From: Aquarana catesbeiana
Lineage: Eukaryota > Chordata > Amphibia > Anura > Ranidae
Assembly: GCF_042186555.1 (NCBI RefSeq)
Contig: NC_133336.1
Location: forward strand, 184,506,099-184,570,098
Direction of reading: 5' to 3'
Length of the DNA stretch: 64,000 bases
Below the pieces are notes generated by a model. That model ran no database searches. It was given only the letters and a program-made list of their open reading frames with translations, and was not told the origin of the DNA. Of the stretch, positions 42,818 through 55,226 are shown piece after piece. Each line of letters opens with the position of its first letter. Within the stretch, counting starts at the first letter, position 1. The position numbers and the translations under genes are program-made.

Positions 42818-44016
42818 TGAAGGCTGTTTGATTACTATTTGCTTATCAGGCATGAAGGTTGGCTATTCAAATAAATGCATCTTTAGTTTTTACTAAAGAC
42901 TTTACTAAAACACCTACACAGTTTTAACACATACTCAAACAGAGCATATTAAAATTGTTGCTTGCTTTTCGCGTCCATTGGAAACCACCAAAATTCCACT
43001 GTGTGCTAAATACTGAGTTGGATGTAGTTGTCGTATAAAGGCAGCCGCCCTTCAATAGAACTTCCGCAGACTTCTATCTAGAAATGTATCTTCCACTATG
43101 GCGGTAAGTCTGATGGAAAACCCCTTTGGGCACTGGGGAATTTAGATTGTAAGGTCACATGCCTACTGGGAAAATTCCGATATTCTAGGGAACTTTTTCT
43201 TTTAGCGGAAAAAACAAATGAAACATGAGTTTAATTTTCTGAATATCTTTCTGTTTAGTATTGTGACGCTTTGAAGCATAATTTACGCCCTCTTCATCAT
43301 ATACTGTAGATATAAGTCTCTTTGGTGATATCCAAGATAGATCTAAGAAGCTGAATGGAATTAAAAAATATTAATTTTGTTTGGACAAACATTTCACATG
43401 GACCCGTTAACAATACTTAGACAATGAATGAAACAACATCATGATAGATACTCTGCCTATATCACCACCTTGACTATCTGGATCATCTTCTTGTGGATGG
43501 AAAATGTAAGGCGGTTTTGAAGGCTGTTTGATTACTATTTGCTTATCTGACATGAAGGTTGGCTATTCAAATAAATGCATCTTTAGTTTTTACTATAGAC
43601 TTTACTAAAACACCTACACAGTTTGAACACATACTCAAACAGAGCATATTAAAATTGTTTCTTGCTTTTCGCTTCTATTGGAAATAACCAAAATTCCACT
43701 GTGTGCTATATACTGATTTGGACGTAGTTGTCGTATAAAGGCAGCTGCCCTTTAATAGAACTTCCGCAAACTTCTACACAGAAATTGATTTTCCACTATG
43801 GCAGGAAGTTTGATGGAAAACCCCTTTGGGCACTGGTGAATTTAGATTGTAAGGTCACATGCCTAATGGGAAAATTCTGATATTCTAGGGAACTTTTTCT
43901 TTTAGCGGAAAAAACAAATTAAACATGAGTTTAATTTTCTGATTATCTTTCTGTTTAATATTGTGACACTTTGAAGCATAACTTACGCCCTCTTCATCAT
44001 ATAATGTAGAATTAGA
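42818..44016. repeat. Direct duplication of ~500 bp inside the foldback
   Basis: 42818-43313 and 43518-44016 are direct copies (GAAGGCTGTTTGATTACTAT, CAAATAAATGCATCTTTAGT, GGAAAACCCCTTTGGGCACT, CACATGCCTA.TGGGAAAATT). Their right parts are also the inverted partner of 42110-42335. The foldback therefore has one left and two right copies of this segment. Confidence 0.85.
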
Positions 44017-44103
44017 GGTTTATCACCAACCTTAAAGCATTATATTTTTATAATATGTTATTACTGCCAAGATGTGTTTGTTTTAATATTGAAGTGCAAT
44101 ATA

Positions 44104-45734
44104 CAGTGGGGACGGAAAGTATTCAGACCCCATTCAATTTTTCACTATTTGTTATATTGCAGCCATTTTCTAAAATCATTTAAGTTCATTTTTTTCCTCA
44201 TTATTGTACACACAGCACCCCATATTGACAAAAAAACACAGAATTGTTGACATTTTTGCAGATTTATTAAAAAAGAAAAACTGAAATATCATATGGTCCT
44301 AAGTATTCAGACCCTTTGCTCAGTATTTAGTAGAAGCACCCTTTTGATCTAATACAGCCATGAGTCTTTTTGGGAAAGATGCAACAAGTTTTTCACACCT
44401 GGATTTGGGGATCCTCTGCCATTCCTCCTTGCAGATCCTCTCCAGTTCTGCCAGGTTGGATGGTAAACGTTGGTGGACAGCCATTTTTAGGTCTCTCCAG
44501 AGATGCTCAATTGGGTTTAAGTCAGGGCTCTGGCTGGGCCATTCAAAAACAGTCACAGAGTTGTTGTGAAGCCACTCCTTCGTTATTTTAGCTGTGTGCT
44601 TAGGGTCATTGTCTTGTTGGAAGGTAAACCTTCGCCCCAGTCTGAGGTCCTAAGCACTCTGGAGAAGGTTTTAGTCCAGGATATCCCTGTACTTGGCCGC
44701 ATTCATCTTTCCCTCGATTGCAACCAGTCGTCCTGTCCCTGCAGCTGAAAAACCCCCTCACAGGTTGATGCTGCCACCACCATGCTTCACTGTTGGGACT
44801 GTATTGGACAGGTGATGAGCAGTGCCTGGTTTTCTCCACACATACCGCTTAGAATTAAGGCCAAAAAGTTCTATCTTGGTCTCATGAGACCAGAGAATCT
44901 TATTTCTCACCATCTTGGAGTCCTTCAGGTGTTTTTTTAGCAAACTCCATGCGGGCTTCTATGTGTCTTGAGGAGAGGCTTCCGTCAGGCCACTCTGCCA
45001 TAAAGCCCCGACTGGTGGAGGGCTGCAGTGATGGTTGACTTTCTACAACTTTCTCCCATCTCCCGACTGCATCTCTGGAGCTCAGCCACAGTGATCTTTG
45101 TGTTCTTCTTTACCTCTCTCATCAAGGCGCTTCTCCCCCGATAGCTCAGTTTGGCCAGACGGCCAGCTCTAGGAAGGGTTCTGGTCATCCCAAACATCTT
45201 CCATTTAAGGATTATGGAGGCCACTGTGCTCTTAGGAACCTTAATTGCAGCAGAATTTTTTTTGTAACTTTGGCCAGATCTGTGCCTTGCCACATTTCTG
45301 TCTCTGAGCTCTTCAGGCAGTTCCTTTGACCTCATGATTCTCATTTGCTCTGACATGCACTGTGAGCTGTAAGGTCTTATATAGACAGGTGTGTGGCTTT
45401 TCTAATCTAGTCCAATCAGTATAATCAAACACAGCTGGACTCAAATTAAGGTGTAGAACCATCTCAAGGATGATCAGAAGAAATGGACAGCACCTGAGTT
45501 AAATATATGAGTGTCACAGCAAAGGGTCTGAATACTTAGGACCATGTGATATTTCAGTTTTTCTTTTTTAATAAATCTGCAAAAATGTCAACAATTCTGT
45601 GTTTTTCTGTCACTATGGGGTGTTGTGTGTACATCAACGAGGAAAAAAAAGAACTTAAATGATTTTAGCAAATGGCTGCAATATAACAAAGAGTGAAAAA
45701 TTTAAGGGGGTCTGAATACTTTCCGTCCTCACTG
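44104..45734 (-). mobile_element. Tc1/mariner transposon, 1,631 bp, near full length
   Basis: The ends CAGTGGGGACGGAAAGTATT and AATACTTTCCGTCCTCACTG are flanked by TA (44102-44103 and 45735-45736). Inverted repeats are ~225 bp, and each carries AAGTATTCAGACCC twice (outer and inner), the IR/DR arrangement of Sleeping Beauty-like Tc1 elements. The interior is a decayed transposase on the minus strand. It inserted in the right arm of the 41481-46402 foldback. Confidence 0.93.
44320..45356 (-). pseudogene. Tc1-like transposase, inactivated
   Basis: From ATG at 45356 (MSEQMRIMRSKELPEELRD) the N-terminal helix-turn-helix region runs to about residue 120. A frameshift follows near 44950-44985. The catalytic core shows ILWSHETKIELFG, where the first catalytic Asp of WSDE is His (codon CAT). 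A TGA replaces the expected Trp before GCFSA-like sequence at about 44755, with further stops near 44668 and 44635. The second Asp (QQDNDPKHTA) and the Glu (PDLNPIEHLW) survive. The total span, 345 codons, is normal for the family. It would bind the IR/DR ends and excise the element, but is dead. Confidence 0.92.
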
Positions 45735-46444
45735 TATATAATAGATTATTCGATTTCTTCTTTTATCCAGGAAGTGACTGCTTGTCCCGGATAATGGATA
45801 TTTTAGAAGTGTGATTTGAAAAATTAGGGAGCTACTATTGGCAGTCTAAAGCAGATCCATAGCCGAAAATAAAGAGACAATCAAAATAGGCATGCAACTA
45901 TTGAGTAAATTAAACATTTTAAAACATTACTTTGCTCTTTTAAAATGTAACTAAACCCATCAATTTACCTGTTTTCCAAAACAGTTACATTCAAGGCATG
46001 ACATGAATAACTGTCACAGTTGCTTGAGGTCTCAACTAAACTGTGAAACCATCAAATGGCTGGTGTTGAAATTGAAGCAGTGCCATGACAACTGCAGATC
46101 AGAGGACAAAATGGCAGCTTCCATGACTGTAAAGGATAGGAGGGTTTAGTGCTGCTTAAGGGGTGACCCTTTGCTTTGTCCATGCCAAGATCCTAAGGTC
46201 TCTGACTACTAGAAGCACTAATCATATATCATATCATTTGACACTGCAGAAATTGTATTATTATCAAGCAGATCAACCCTATTTGGTTCTGAAACTGATA
46301 TTGTGCCTTAGTGTGAAGGAGTACATCCTATCAAGCTCAATTACTCTGGTTAGGCAGCAATTCCACAAGAAGGACCCTCATAGGCACCTTGAGTCAATAG
46401 AAAGATGCATGGAGAATAGGAGTGCCACACCAAAAGTATGGGAA

Positions 46445-46710
46445 TCAAAGTATATTTATTTCTTTTTAAATAGTTTTTAGTGAGAAATAAAGTCGTTAAA
46501 ATAGTCAGTTGTAGTATAGTCATTTACAAGGTGGGTTTTTATAACGTACAGTAACTCATGTGTAACAATTTGTATAACAGTGCCAATTAATAAAGGCAAG
46601 CATTGTTGTAGGTATAACTGAAGCGTCTGTGGGATGGGTTATCAGCCCTTATATATTGTGGAGTTAATAAATGAAAAGTTGGGGTTGTATCTTGATGTGT
46701 TTCTGGAGAC
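46445..46710. other. Unassigned AT-rich spacer
   Basis: No recognisable feature. Confidence 0.4.
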
Positions 46711-46713
46711 TTA

Positions 46714-46982
46714 AGCCAGGTACACACATGGCCCACATTTGGCCTGTGTTTATGTCGGTCTGTCTGACAGAGGCCGGCTTTTGGCCAGCTTCTGTCGGAT
46801 TAGCATGCTGGGAAACCAGCAGCAGGCCGACTCACGATCAGTGCTCTCTGCCAGTGTACCCCTGTCAGAACACAACAGCTCAGCGGGGGGAGATCACTGT
46901 ACTAATGTTGGCTGGTTAGTACAGCGGTTTCGACTGGAGCTGTCGGGGGTTTTTTTTCATGCAACCCAGTGTGTACCAGGCT
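46714..46982. mobile_element. Harbinger-type MITE, AGCCAGGTACACAC ends
   Basis: TIRs AGCCAGGTACACAC and GTGTGTACCAGGCT flanked by TTA (46711-46713 and 46983-46985). 269 bp, internally CTGTC/GACAG and GGCCGGCTTTTGGCC symmetry. No transposase. Confidence 0.8.
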
Positions 46983-47189
46983 TTACCTAGGAAACAGAGG
47001 CTGTATCACTTTTACGGGTTATAATTTGGTTATTGAATGCTCCCAGCACTGAAGATTGGAAGATAGCAGGGCAGTGAGTTTTTTTTTAGAAGGCTAGCTT
47101 AAAGTCTGAGGTTTCAATAGGGTTTAATAGAAGAGATATACTAAGTAGGAGAAGGGAAGAGGGAGCCAGATAAAGGGGTAAAAGGAGGG

Positions 47190-47508
<319 letters not shown>

Positions 47509-47925
47509 TGGTGGTGGCTGAAAATAGGAACTTAGGGTGGGTGCAGCATGATGGAATGGTAGGGGCTGTGATAAGTGTTATGGTTTGAGAAGTTTATGTC
47601 TAAATGGGTAGTAGTTTAGAGAGGATGACATCAAGGTGGGTATAATTCAGCCATGGGGACCACATTTTTGACATCCATGGTTGTTTTGCACTGTTGTGGT
47701 TAGTTTTTCATTTACCATAACGCCACTAATTCCATTTTCGTGAACTTTAGGGTTGGTGATTTCCAGGTGTTAGCAATTGTGTGGTTGGTTTTGCAGAACA
47801 TAAATGAGATGACAAGTATATTTATTTAATTACAGGCATAACAAATACAAATAAACTCCCATTTTAGGGTCCCTATGATTTCCCCCATCACCATGACTTA
47901 GGTTGCTAGTTTACGTGGACTCCTA
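47509..47925. other. Unassigned stretch
   Basis: No coding or repeat signature recognised. Confidence 0.4.
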
Positions 47926-48181
47926 AGCTGGCCATACAGTAGATGGAATGAAATCCGGCTGGTTATCAAATTTTTGTTGGACGGACAAGCTGGAAAACTT
48001 TTGTCGAAGAGTGGCTGCAGCCACTGCTAAGTGTTATTCTGGCAGTGCATTGTCCAGATGTCAGATTACAATGTCCCAGCGGGGGGTTCCTCCACCCTCC
48101 TCATTTGTGTGGATGGAGGAATCTGTTCCTTTTTTTTCCAGCCTGCTGGCTGAAGGAAAAAAAAATCATCTATGGCCAGCT
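47926..48181. mobile_element. Short TIR element, AGCTGGCCATA ends
   Basis: AGCTGGCCATACAGTAG and CATCTATGGCCAGCT are inverted ends, with CTA on the left and TTA on the right, a likely 3-bp Harbinger-type duplication with one change. 256 bp, non-coding. Confidence 0.6.
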
Positions 48182-48189
48182 TTAGAGTT

Positions 48190-49295
48190 AATGGAATGTA
48201 AATTTGCACCTTAACTTGAAAAGCATGATTCATCATTTGGATTTAAAACCCTGTTTGCTAGCTTTGAGATAGGGAGATTAGTAAAACACAACCAGGAATC
48301 GGGGGCCTGCATGTATAATGAGGAAATGTGGCAGCCCAGATATACATATCCTTCTGGTAAAGAGTAATAGTTTTCTCAAGTTACCCAACATTCAGTTTCC
48401 TTTTCTTGTTGATTGACTCCATTTCTAAAAATCATGTCTGGTACCACCTTATTATGCTTGGTTGACATGTTGTCTGGTGATTAGCCAGGGCACAGGAAAA
48501 TGTGGTTTAATGACAAGTCTTCTACTGATGACTACACGGAATAGATATTAAAGGTTCAGTCCAACCAAAAGTGATACTATGCTGGAGTGTAAACCACATT
48601 TAGGTCTATTATATACAGATATCAACTGGGGAGCTCTTGGGTCTGCAAACCTGCTATGCTGCTTAATAGGGGTTCCAACTTTTCTGTTGCTTTTTTTGCA
48701 TTTTATATTATGGAGAATGTAACAGAAGTTAGTAGCTAGAACAATGTTGGGTGGGGACATATATAGTACTCCAGGAACGGAGCTGGAAAATAAGACAGGC
48801 AGATTTTAATAATGTTGTATTCAAGATATGTAGAAAGCTGGGGAATGACTGTACCTTTTAGCTTATTAATTAAACCTGAGAGATGTGCAGTGTTTTTGTC
48901 TATATCAGTCTACCTGCATCCTTTTAATATTTTGCTGATTTTCAGGAGGTGATTTGTTTGACCACTAAAATTCCAGCTGACTTGATAGGTTCTGTTATAA
49001 ATGTAAAGGGAATTTCCAGGCATTTTCCAGAGGACCAGTGGGTACACGACAGAAGCTGATCTCACAAAAGGACAGAATTCTGTATATAGTCATCAGTAGA
49101 TTTTGCCTAAACATCACTTGATTTCCGGGAAAATGAAAGTGACCTGCCAATGCTGATTACCGGCAGGAGCAAAAAAGTACCCATGTTTCCCTTCATTTTT
49201 CAAAAGACTGTAGAGTGCCTGGCAGAAGCTGACATCACAAAAGGGACAGGCATTTGTAAAAACAAAAAAAATCATAGGCAGACTTGGCTTAACCT
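48190..49295. other. Unassigned stretch
   Basis: No coding similarity, tandem repeat or bounded element recognised. Confidence 0.4.
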
Positions 49296-49298
49296 TTA

Positions 49299-49831
49299 GG
49301 GCTAGTTTACACTTGCTTCAAAACATGGCTTCGGACATGCTTTGTTAAAGCTCTCTGAATGCCAGTCAAAGCTCCTGTCACTAAATAAAATGGTTAGCTT
49401 AAAGTCCTGTTTACACCTTGCTTTTACTTGGTGTTTTGATGAGGCTTAGATAAGGCTTTGGTGGGGCTTTGATGAGGCTTTGGCGGAGCTTCGATGGGGC
49501 TTCGATGAGCCTTTGGTGGGGCTTTGGTGAGGCTTCGATGAGGCTTCGGTGAGGCTTCAAGTGAGCTTTGCTATAGACTTCTATGGAGGCTTTGAAGATG
49601 CTTTGAAGCACCACTAAAGCTACAGGGGATATAATTTTTGAAGCGAAGCTGAAGCAAAGCAAAGCAAAAGCAAGGTGTAAACAGGACTATAAGCTAACCA
49701 TTTTATTTAGTGACAGGAGCTTTGACTAGCGTTCAGAGAGCTTTAATAAAGCGTGTCCGAAGCCTTGTTTTGAAGCAAGTGTAAACTATCCATTAATTTG
49801 TGTTGAAGCCGAACCAAGTGTAAATGAGCCC
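49299..49831. mobile_element. Foldback Harbinger-type MITE with internal minisatellite
   Basis: Outer ends GGGCTAGTTTACACTTG and CAAGTGTAAATGAGCC are flanked by TTA (49296-49298 and 49832-49834). Inside, arms of ~130 bp (CTCTCTGAATGCCAGTCAAA, GCTCCTGTCACTAAATAAAA, TGTTTACACCTTGCTTTT) are repeated inverted at 49665-49794. The loop is a 12-bp minisatellite (GAGGCTTCGATG-type, 49436-49570). A second TTA-bounded end at 49793-49795 suggests a nested or shortened version. Confidence 0.75.
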
Positions 49832-50130
49832 TTACTCAATTTCTCAGGTGAACCCAGGAGCTATCAAGATTAAGTTTGTAGGTCAAAACCCTATGGATAA
49901 ATTACATAGCGAGATCCATGTACATGGGCAAAAACCATATCCACCAATACAAAATTGATGACCTAATTACAGTACCAAAAGGAGGACAGATACCTAAAAT
50001 ATCTAGACTATAAGTTCACACAGGTTCCCCATAATGGGAAAGTGCAAGATATTTCTTGAGCAGGCTGGTGATCGGGAAACTAGTAGAAGGTAGTACATGC
50101 TGATTTCATCCCAAACTCCAGGAGACTTAA

Positions 50131-50459
50131 AAAGGATCCCTTGCAGTGGGGCTGAGCTTACATTACAAGAGTTAATTGTTTATTTAAGTGACTTGTTAAA
50201 GAAGATTTACTTATCCAATCCTTTACACCTCTAGACCAGTCCCTGCAGCGTTTTCTCTCCTATACTCTAGCGGTCTAAGTTCTTGACATCATCAAGATCA
50301 ATGCAGGGTCCATAGAAGGTGAGGGACAGTCCATCGCCGAAGCATGGGGGAACTCAATCTGCGAGGGGAGCAGGGGGTTCGGTAAGTAAAAATGCTTCTC
50401 CAGTCTCCTAGAATAAACGAGAAGTCAACCCAGCCCAACCCCACTGCAAGGGATAATTA
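50131..50459 (+). mobile_element. TTAA MITE, ATCCCTTGCAGTGGGG ends
   Basis: TTAA at 50127-50130 and 50460-50463. The inverted ends share ATCCCTTGCAGTGGGG plus four or five nucleotides to the TTAA. Carries CGGTAAGTA (donor-like) at 50381-50389. Non-coding, 329 bp. Confidence 0.75.
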
Positions 50460-50463
50460 TTAA

Positions 50464-51169
50464 ATTTGCCAGAGTTGGGCTTTAAGCTTGATTAATTAAA
50501 GTAACGTTTTTGCTGGGTAAGTGCAATGTGCAGGTTTTCTTTAAATAACCTCCAGGGGACCTTACATGATGATTAAAAATTATGGAAATATGTAACAGAT
50601 ATTAATCACAGCTGGCTTCCACCTACAGTGGAAACTGTGAATAGCAAACAGTTTACAATACCATTAATGTGTGTAGCAGTAGAATACGGGATAAACATTC
50701 AGTTATAAATGAAAGGTAGACTAGCGTTAAGGCTGAAAAATAAAGTGTATCTAAGCCCAACAACGAAAATGTAATATATTACAGCTTAACGGTCCTTAGA
50801 TATGGTGACAGCATTCATTTTCCTTTTTTCATGCTTCTTTTCCCTTATTTTCACCTAATCATCCTACCAGTAACAAACTTCAAAGTTTAGGGTGGCAACG
50901 CTCACTCACCATACTGTATCTATGGAGCAGCAGGGTTGTCACCCTAGGACAGTAAGTATGTTAGAACCACAGAACACCTCCCCCTCGGCTATTCTCCATA
51001 ACACAGATGTTCTGTAGTCCACAGAGGAAATCCAGTCAGGGAAATAAGACTGCCTAAGATAAGACTGTAGGGTGTACAGGATGTCTTGTTGAATAGATAT
51101 AATAATTTTAATAGTGTATTTAACAGACCAAAAGGGAGCAAATCATGGAAGATTGTTGTCACAGTTTAT
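50464..51169. other. Unassigned stretch
   Basis: No gene, tandem array or bounded mobile element recognised. Confidence 0.4.
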
Positions 51170-51750
51170 TTATTACAGGTACTTATATAGCATCTATTTA
51201 CACAGCGCTATACATATATATTATACATTCACATCAGTCCCTGTCCTCAAGGAGCTCACAATCTAAGGTCCCTAACTGTCAGAAATCATGAAATCAGGCC
51301 GAGACAGAAGTACAGTTAAATCACACTTGTTTAATAATAAAAGTAAAAAGAACAAACGTAGTCAAAACATAGCCAAAGTTCAGTAACCGTAACGGATAGT
51401 CAGCCAAGCCAGAAGTCAGGGATCAATGTAGTGGAACAGCAAGCAGGATCTGGAGCCAGAAGAGATGTCAGCAAAGCAAGTCTTGAACAGGATCGCGGGA
51501 GATTTCTGTGATGTGACCATGGCGAAGCCAGAGCTCCTCTGGACTGGCCGGCTTAAGTAGGCAGGACCGACGAGCAGGATATCATCAACAGCTGAGTAAC
51601 TGTGGAGAGATAGGAGCTGGCAACTAGCCGACAGCTGAGCGGCCAGCTCAGAGAAGGAAGGGCTGAGCCCAGCCCTGACAGTAACTCATATTCATACATA
51701 CACATACTAGGACCAATTTAGACAGGAGCCGATTAACCTACTAGCATCGA
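51170..51750 (-). repeat. SINE/LINE-like repeat split by a solo LTR
   Basis: Left part 51170-51276 (CAGGTACTTATATAGC, CACAATCTAAGGTCCCTAAC) and right part 51681-51750 (ACATACACATACTAGGACCA, GACAGGAGCC) together match 31608-31780 in reverse. The break is the LTR at 51277-51680. Confidence 0.75.
51277..51680 (-). mobile_element. Solo LTR, 404 bp
   Basis: Begins TGTCAG and ends CCCTGACA, flanked by CTAAC and GTAAC (5-bp duplication with one mismatch). It interrupts a recognisable repeat, so the empty site is known. Read on the minus strand there is a TTAAG/TATA-like block followed by a TTATTATTAAAC signal near the 3' side, giving the likely orientation. Probably a Gypsy-type LTR. No internal region. 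Confidence 0.75.
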
Positions 51751-51764
51751 CCAGACAAGTCAAC

Positions 51765-53118
51765 CTGATTAAAATTGTGTGGGTGCCACAATTGCTTTAT
51801 ATTCTCCATAGTTCCCCGGAGTGGATTCCCCATATATGGTTCAAATGCCTGGACTCCCAATTCCGGGAACAGATTTGGAAAAAAGGGATTGCCAGGATTA
51901 AATCTACCACTTTACAACACCCTAAGGATCAGGGTGGCATGGCAGTGCTACATACACAGTCTTATTTATATGCTGTTCAACTTCAGTATCTTACAGGCTG
52001 ATTTGCTTGTTACCTCTGACCCCTCTTGTAGTCTGTGGACTCGCTTGGACACTTAATACTCTGCTTTTTCCCATCTGGAAATGGGTCCCACTGCTGTTTC
52101 TACTCGGTGTCCTGCAGTTCTACTGCTCCTAAAACTGTGGGAGACTATTAAACGTAAACTTGGCCTGGTGGGCTTTCTCCAGTGTACGCATATGGCGCAA
52201 TAGATTTTATGCAGAACTGACTAAGTTAACAGACTTTCAGCAATGGTTGGCGGCTGATGTTAAAAGCCTTTCCCAAATCTATGATAGTACCATACTGAAG
52301 TCTTTCGACCAACTGGGGGCAGAATTTCATATTCCTTGACAGCACTTTTTTCAATACCTACAGTTGTGCCATACTCTTCATACTCAAAGTAGACATTCTA
52401 CCTGGCAGCTGATGGAATCACGTTTTCTTGACTCTATTATGTTTGAAGCAGACAAGAAAGGTATCATTTCCCAAATCTATTCATATTTACTCTTGCTTTT
52501 GTAGGACTCTGCATTTTTGCCCTGTAGGAGGAAGTGGCAAGGTGACCTGGACCCCATAGATGGGGAGTGCTGAGAATCGGTTCTAGCAGCTGTGCCCATG
52601 GTGTCAGTGTCCACTTCCCAAAAATGATCAACTTTTTATTTACAGGAGGCCCACAGAACTTGCTTGGGGAAGACAAAACTCCCCATTTTGTCCATAATGT
52701 AAAACTCATACTGGTGATTTTATACATATGTTATGGAAATGCCCCAAATAATATTGGAAGGAAGTGGTTACTCTCATTAATCAAACTTATGACAACTACC
52801 CTTTGATCCTCTGATATGCCTACTTGGGGCATTGGATGAGGAATTATACACCCCAGCTATTCCTATATCCCTTACTCGGTTTCTATACCTCATAAACTCA
52901 TGGCACGCTATTGGCTTTTCTCCCATCCTCCTACCTGTAGGAAATGGATTGAACAAGCAAATTCCATTTCTAGTCATAAGAAAAACACCTATCAGCATAG
53001 AAACTCACCAAGGAAATGTACAAATATATGGCAATGCTGGTTAGATACCCCTGATTTGGCCCCTGCTCAGCTCACATTACACCGCTTACTACAACTTCAA
53101 CCACTTCAATAATGGCAC
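51765..53118 (+). pseudogene. L1/Tx1-clade LINE ORF2, C-terminal part
   Basis: The plus strand translates, with frameshifts, to LPQLLYILHSSPEWIPHIWF, then a WKKGIARIK..TLQHPKDQGGM segment, then a later HMLWKCP-like Cys/His region near 52725-52750. These match the region after the reverse transcriptase in L1/Tx1-group ORF2 proteins. Several frameshifts and stops (for example at 52001) show it is dead. The 5' part is missing and the 3' end abuts a TTAA-type element at about 53120. Confidence 0.7.
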
Positions 53119-53119
53119 T

Positions 53120-53629
53120 TTCACCTCCTTCCTGCCCAGGCCAATTTTCAGCTTTCAGTCGCACCTTCAATGACAATTGCGCGGTCATGCAACACTGTAC
53201 CCATATGAAATTTTTATAATTTTTTTGAGACATATAGAGCTTTATTTTGATGGAATTTAATCACCATTGTTTTATTATTTTTTGCTAAACAAACTAAACC
53301 AAATTTTTTTTTTTTTTTAAATACCCTTTTCTTAGTTTCTGTTATAAAATTTTACAAAAAGGTATATTTTCTTCCATCATGAAGTGTGCTGATGAGGCGG
53401 CACTAATGGGCTCTGGTGAGGCTGCATTGATGAGGCTGCACTGATAGGTGGCACTGATGAGCATGGATAAGCTGCACTGAAGGGCACTGATGGGGCTGCA
53501 CTGATAGTCAGGGCAGTGATGATCACTGCCTTGATTATCAGTGTAAATGTGCCCTGTCAGCCTTGCCAGTTATCGGCTCTCCTTTCCTCACTCAGCTACA
53601 GCCGGTGAGGAAAGAAATGCTGAGTTTGT
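53120..53629 (-). mobile_element. Partial TTAA-type element, inverted
   Basis: In reverse complement it matches the right half of 22779-23793 (GCTGAAAATTGG.CTGGGCAGG, GTGTTGCATGACCGCGCAAT, TTTTATAACAGAAACTAAG). It also carries a short CACTGATGAGGC-type minisatellite at 53395-53510. It sits tail-to-tail with 53634-54733. Confidence 0.65.
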
Positions 53630-53633
53630 TTAG

Positions 53634-54733
53634 CCACTTAAGGACCGCCCACTGCATATATACTGCGGCAGGGTGGCCCAATTGCACGAAACAACGTGCT
53701 CATACGTCGTTTCTTGTACGAGTCACTGTGGGCACACGTGCGCCCGCTGCACGCTGCAATCTCTCCACAGAGAGGCAGAATGGGGATCTGCCAGTGCCCA
53801 TCAGTGCCGCCTCATCAGCACACATCAGTGTGGAAGAAAATTTACTTATTTGCAAAATTTTATAACAGAAACTAAGAAAAAGGTTTTTTTTTTCAAAATT
53901 TTCGGTTTAGTTTGTTTAGCAAAAAATGGTGATTAAATTCCATCAAAATAAAGCTCTATATGTTTTAAAAGAATTATAAAAATTTCATATGGGTACAGTG
54001 TTACATGACAATTGTGCGCAATTGTGCAGACAAAGCACAAAGACGGCGGCAAAGATTGCCGTTCTGACAGCAGCGTACAGTAAGATTGTCTGTTCCTAGT
54101 GATTAAGAACAGTGATCTCTCGCTACTACCAGTCAGTCCACTCCCCCCACAGTTAGAAACACCTCCTTAGGACACACTTAACCTCTTGTTCACCCCCTAG
54201 TGTCATTTATGCAGTTTATGATCAGTGGCTATTTTTAGCTCTGATCACTGTAATAATGTCACTGGTCCCAAAAAAGTGTCAAAAGTGTCAAAAGTGTCCA
54301 ATCTGTCCGCCTCAATGTCGCAGTCCCGCTAAAAATCACAGCCATTACTAGTAAAAAAAATATATATATATAATAAAAATGCCATAAATCTATCCCCTAT
54401 TTTGTAGACGCTATACCTTTTGCGCAATCAATTATTGCATTTTTTTACCAAAAATATGTAGAAGAATACATATTGGCCTAAACTAATGAAGAAATTTGTT
54501 TTTTTTTATATTTATTATAGCAAAAAGTAAAAAATTTTGCTTTTTTTCCCAAAATTGTCTATAGCGCAAAAAAAACGCAGAGGTGATCAAATACCACCAA
54601 AAGAAAGCTCTATTTGTGGGAAAAAAAGGATCAATTTTGTTTTGGTATGCCGCACGACCGCGCAATTGTCAGTTAAAGCGACGCAGTGCCGTATCGCAAA
54701 AATTAAGAGGGTAAATCCTTCTGGTCTTTAAGT
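53634..54733 (+). mobile_element. TTA(A/G)-flanked MITE, CCACTTAAGGACC ends
   Basis: Ends CCACTTAAGGACC and GGTCTTTAAGTGG are flanked by TTAG on both sides (53630-53633 and 54734-54737). Interior blocks AAATTTTATAACA, GTTTAGCAAAAAATGGTG, ACCACCAAAAGAAAGCTCTA and GACCGCGCAATTGTCA are shared with 22779-23793. The last two occur twice, so it may be a dimeric copy. Contains a (TA)n run at about 54357-54376. No transposase. Confidence 0.75.
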
Positions 54734-54737
54734 GGTT

Positions 54738-55226
54738 AGAGCACGCCCGATGAGAGCCTTATTGAGTGTGTGGGAGGCGTGTTCTGGGAGGATGTCCGTG
54801 GACGCCCTACCAGAACAAGAGAGCCGTAGCCATCTTTCAGTTATGACGCGGTAGTGAGGTGGTTAAAATATGTGATGTTTTTTCATTTTGCATTAAATGG
54901 CTTCTAGTCTTTGTTGTCCTGCTAGTTGGTTCCAGCTGCAACTGACTCTCCTCAATGGTTCTGTAAACCAAAGGTACTTTTATTTGATTTAATGGATCGG
55001 ATTGCATTATCAAAGTGTTGTTCATATCTCACTCCAGGAAAGTTTTTGTTGTTTAAAGTTGTTATATTGTTAATGACTGTTGTTACGGTATGCTGGTTCT
55101 TCTTGCTATTTGTAACATGTCTACTGAATTGTGCCATTGTTCCATTGAATACGTTTTTGAGATACGAACCTGTATGCTGTATTTTTTATACTCTTTAATA
55201 AACAAGTCTTTGATTAAAAAAAAGAA
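54738..55226. other. Unassigned stretch
   Basis: No recognised coding sequence or bounded repeat. AATAAA at about 55197-55202 followed by an A-run resembles a retroposed 3' end, without further support. Confidence 0.35.

Larger units (their letters stand above)
41481..46402. repeat. 4.9-kb foldback with ~850-bp arms
   Basis: The left arm 41481-42335 is the reverse complement of a right arm made of about 43760-44060 and 45810-46402. The gap in the right arm holds a Tc1 element and ~110 bp more. Arm landmarks: GGTGCCTATGAGGGTCCTTC, GTCATGGCACTGCTTCAATT, TGGTTTCACAGTTTAGTTGA. Arm identity looks about 90-95 percent. No terminal motif or target duplication was found, so it may be a long-TIR transposon or an inverted duplication. 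No coding sequence recognised in the arms. Confidence 0.8.

Noticed and set aside
55187..55220. AATAAA plus A-run as the 3' end of a processed pseudogene
   Set aside because: No recognisable coding sequence upstream and no flanking duplication visible.
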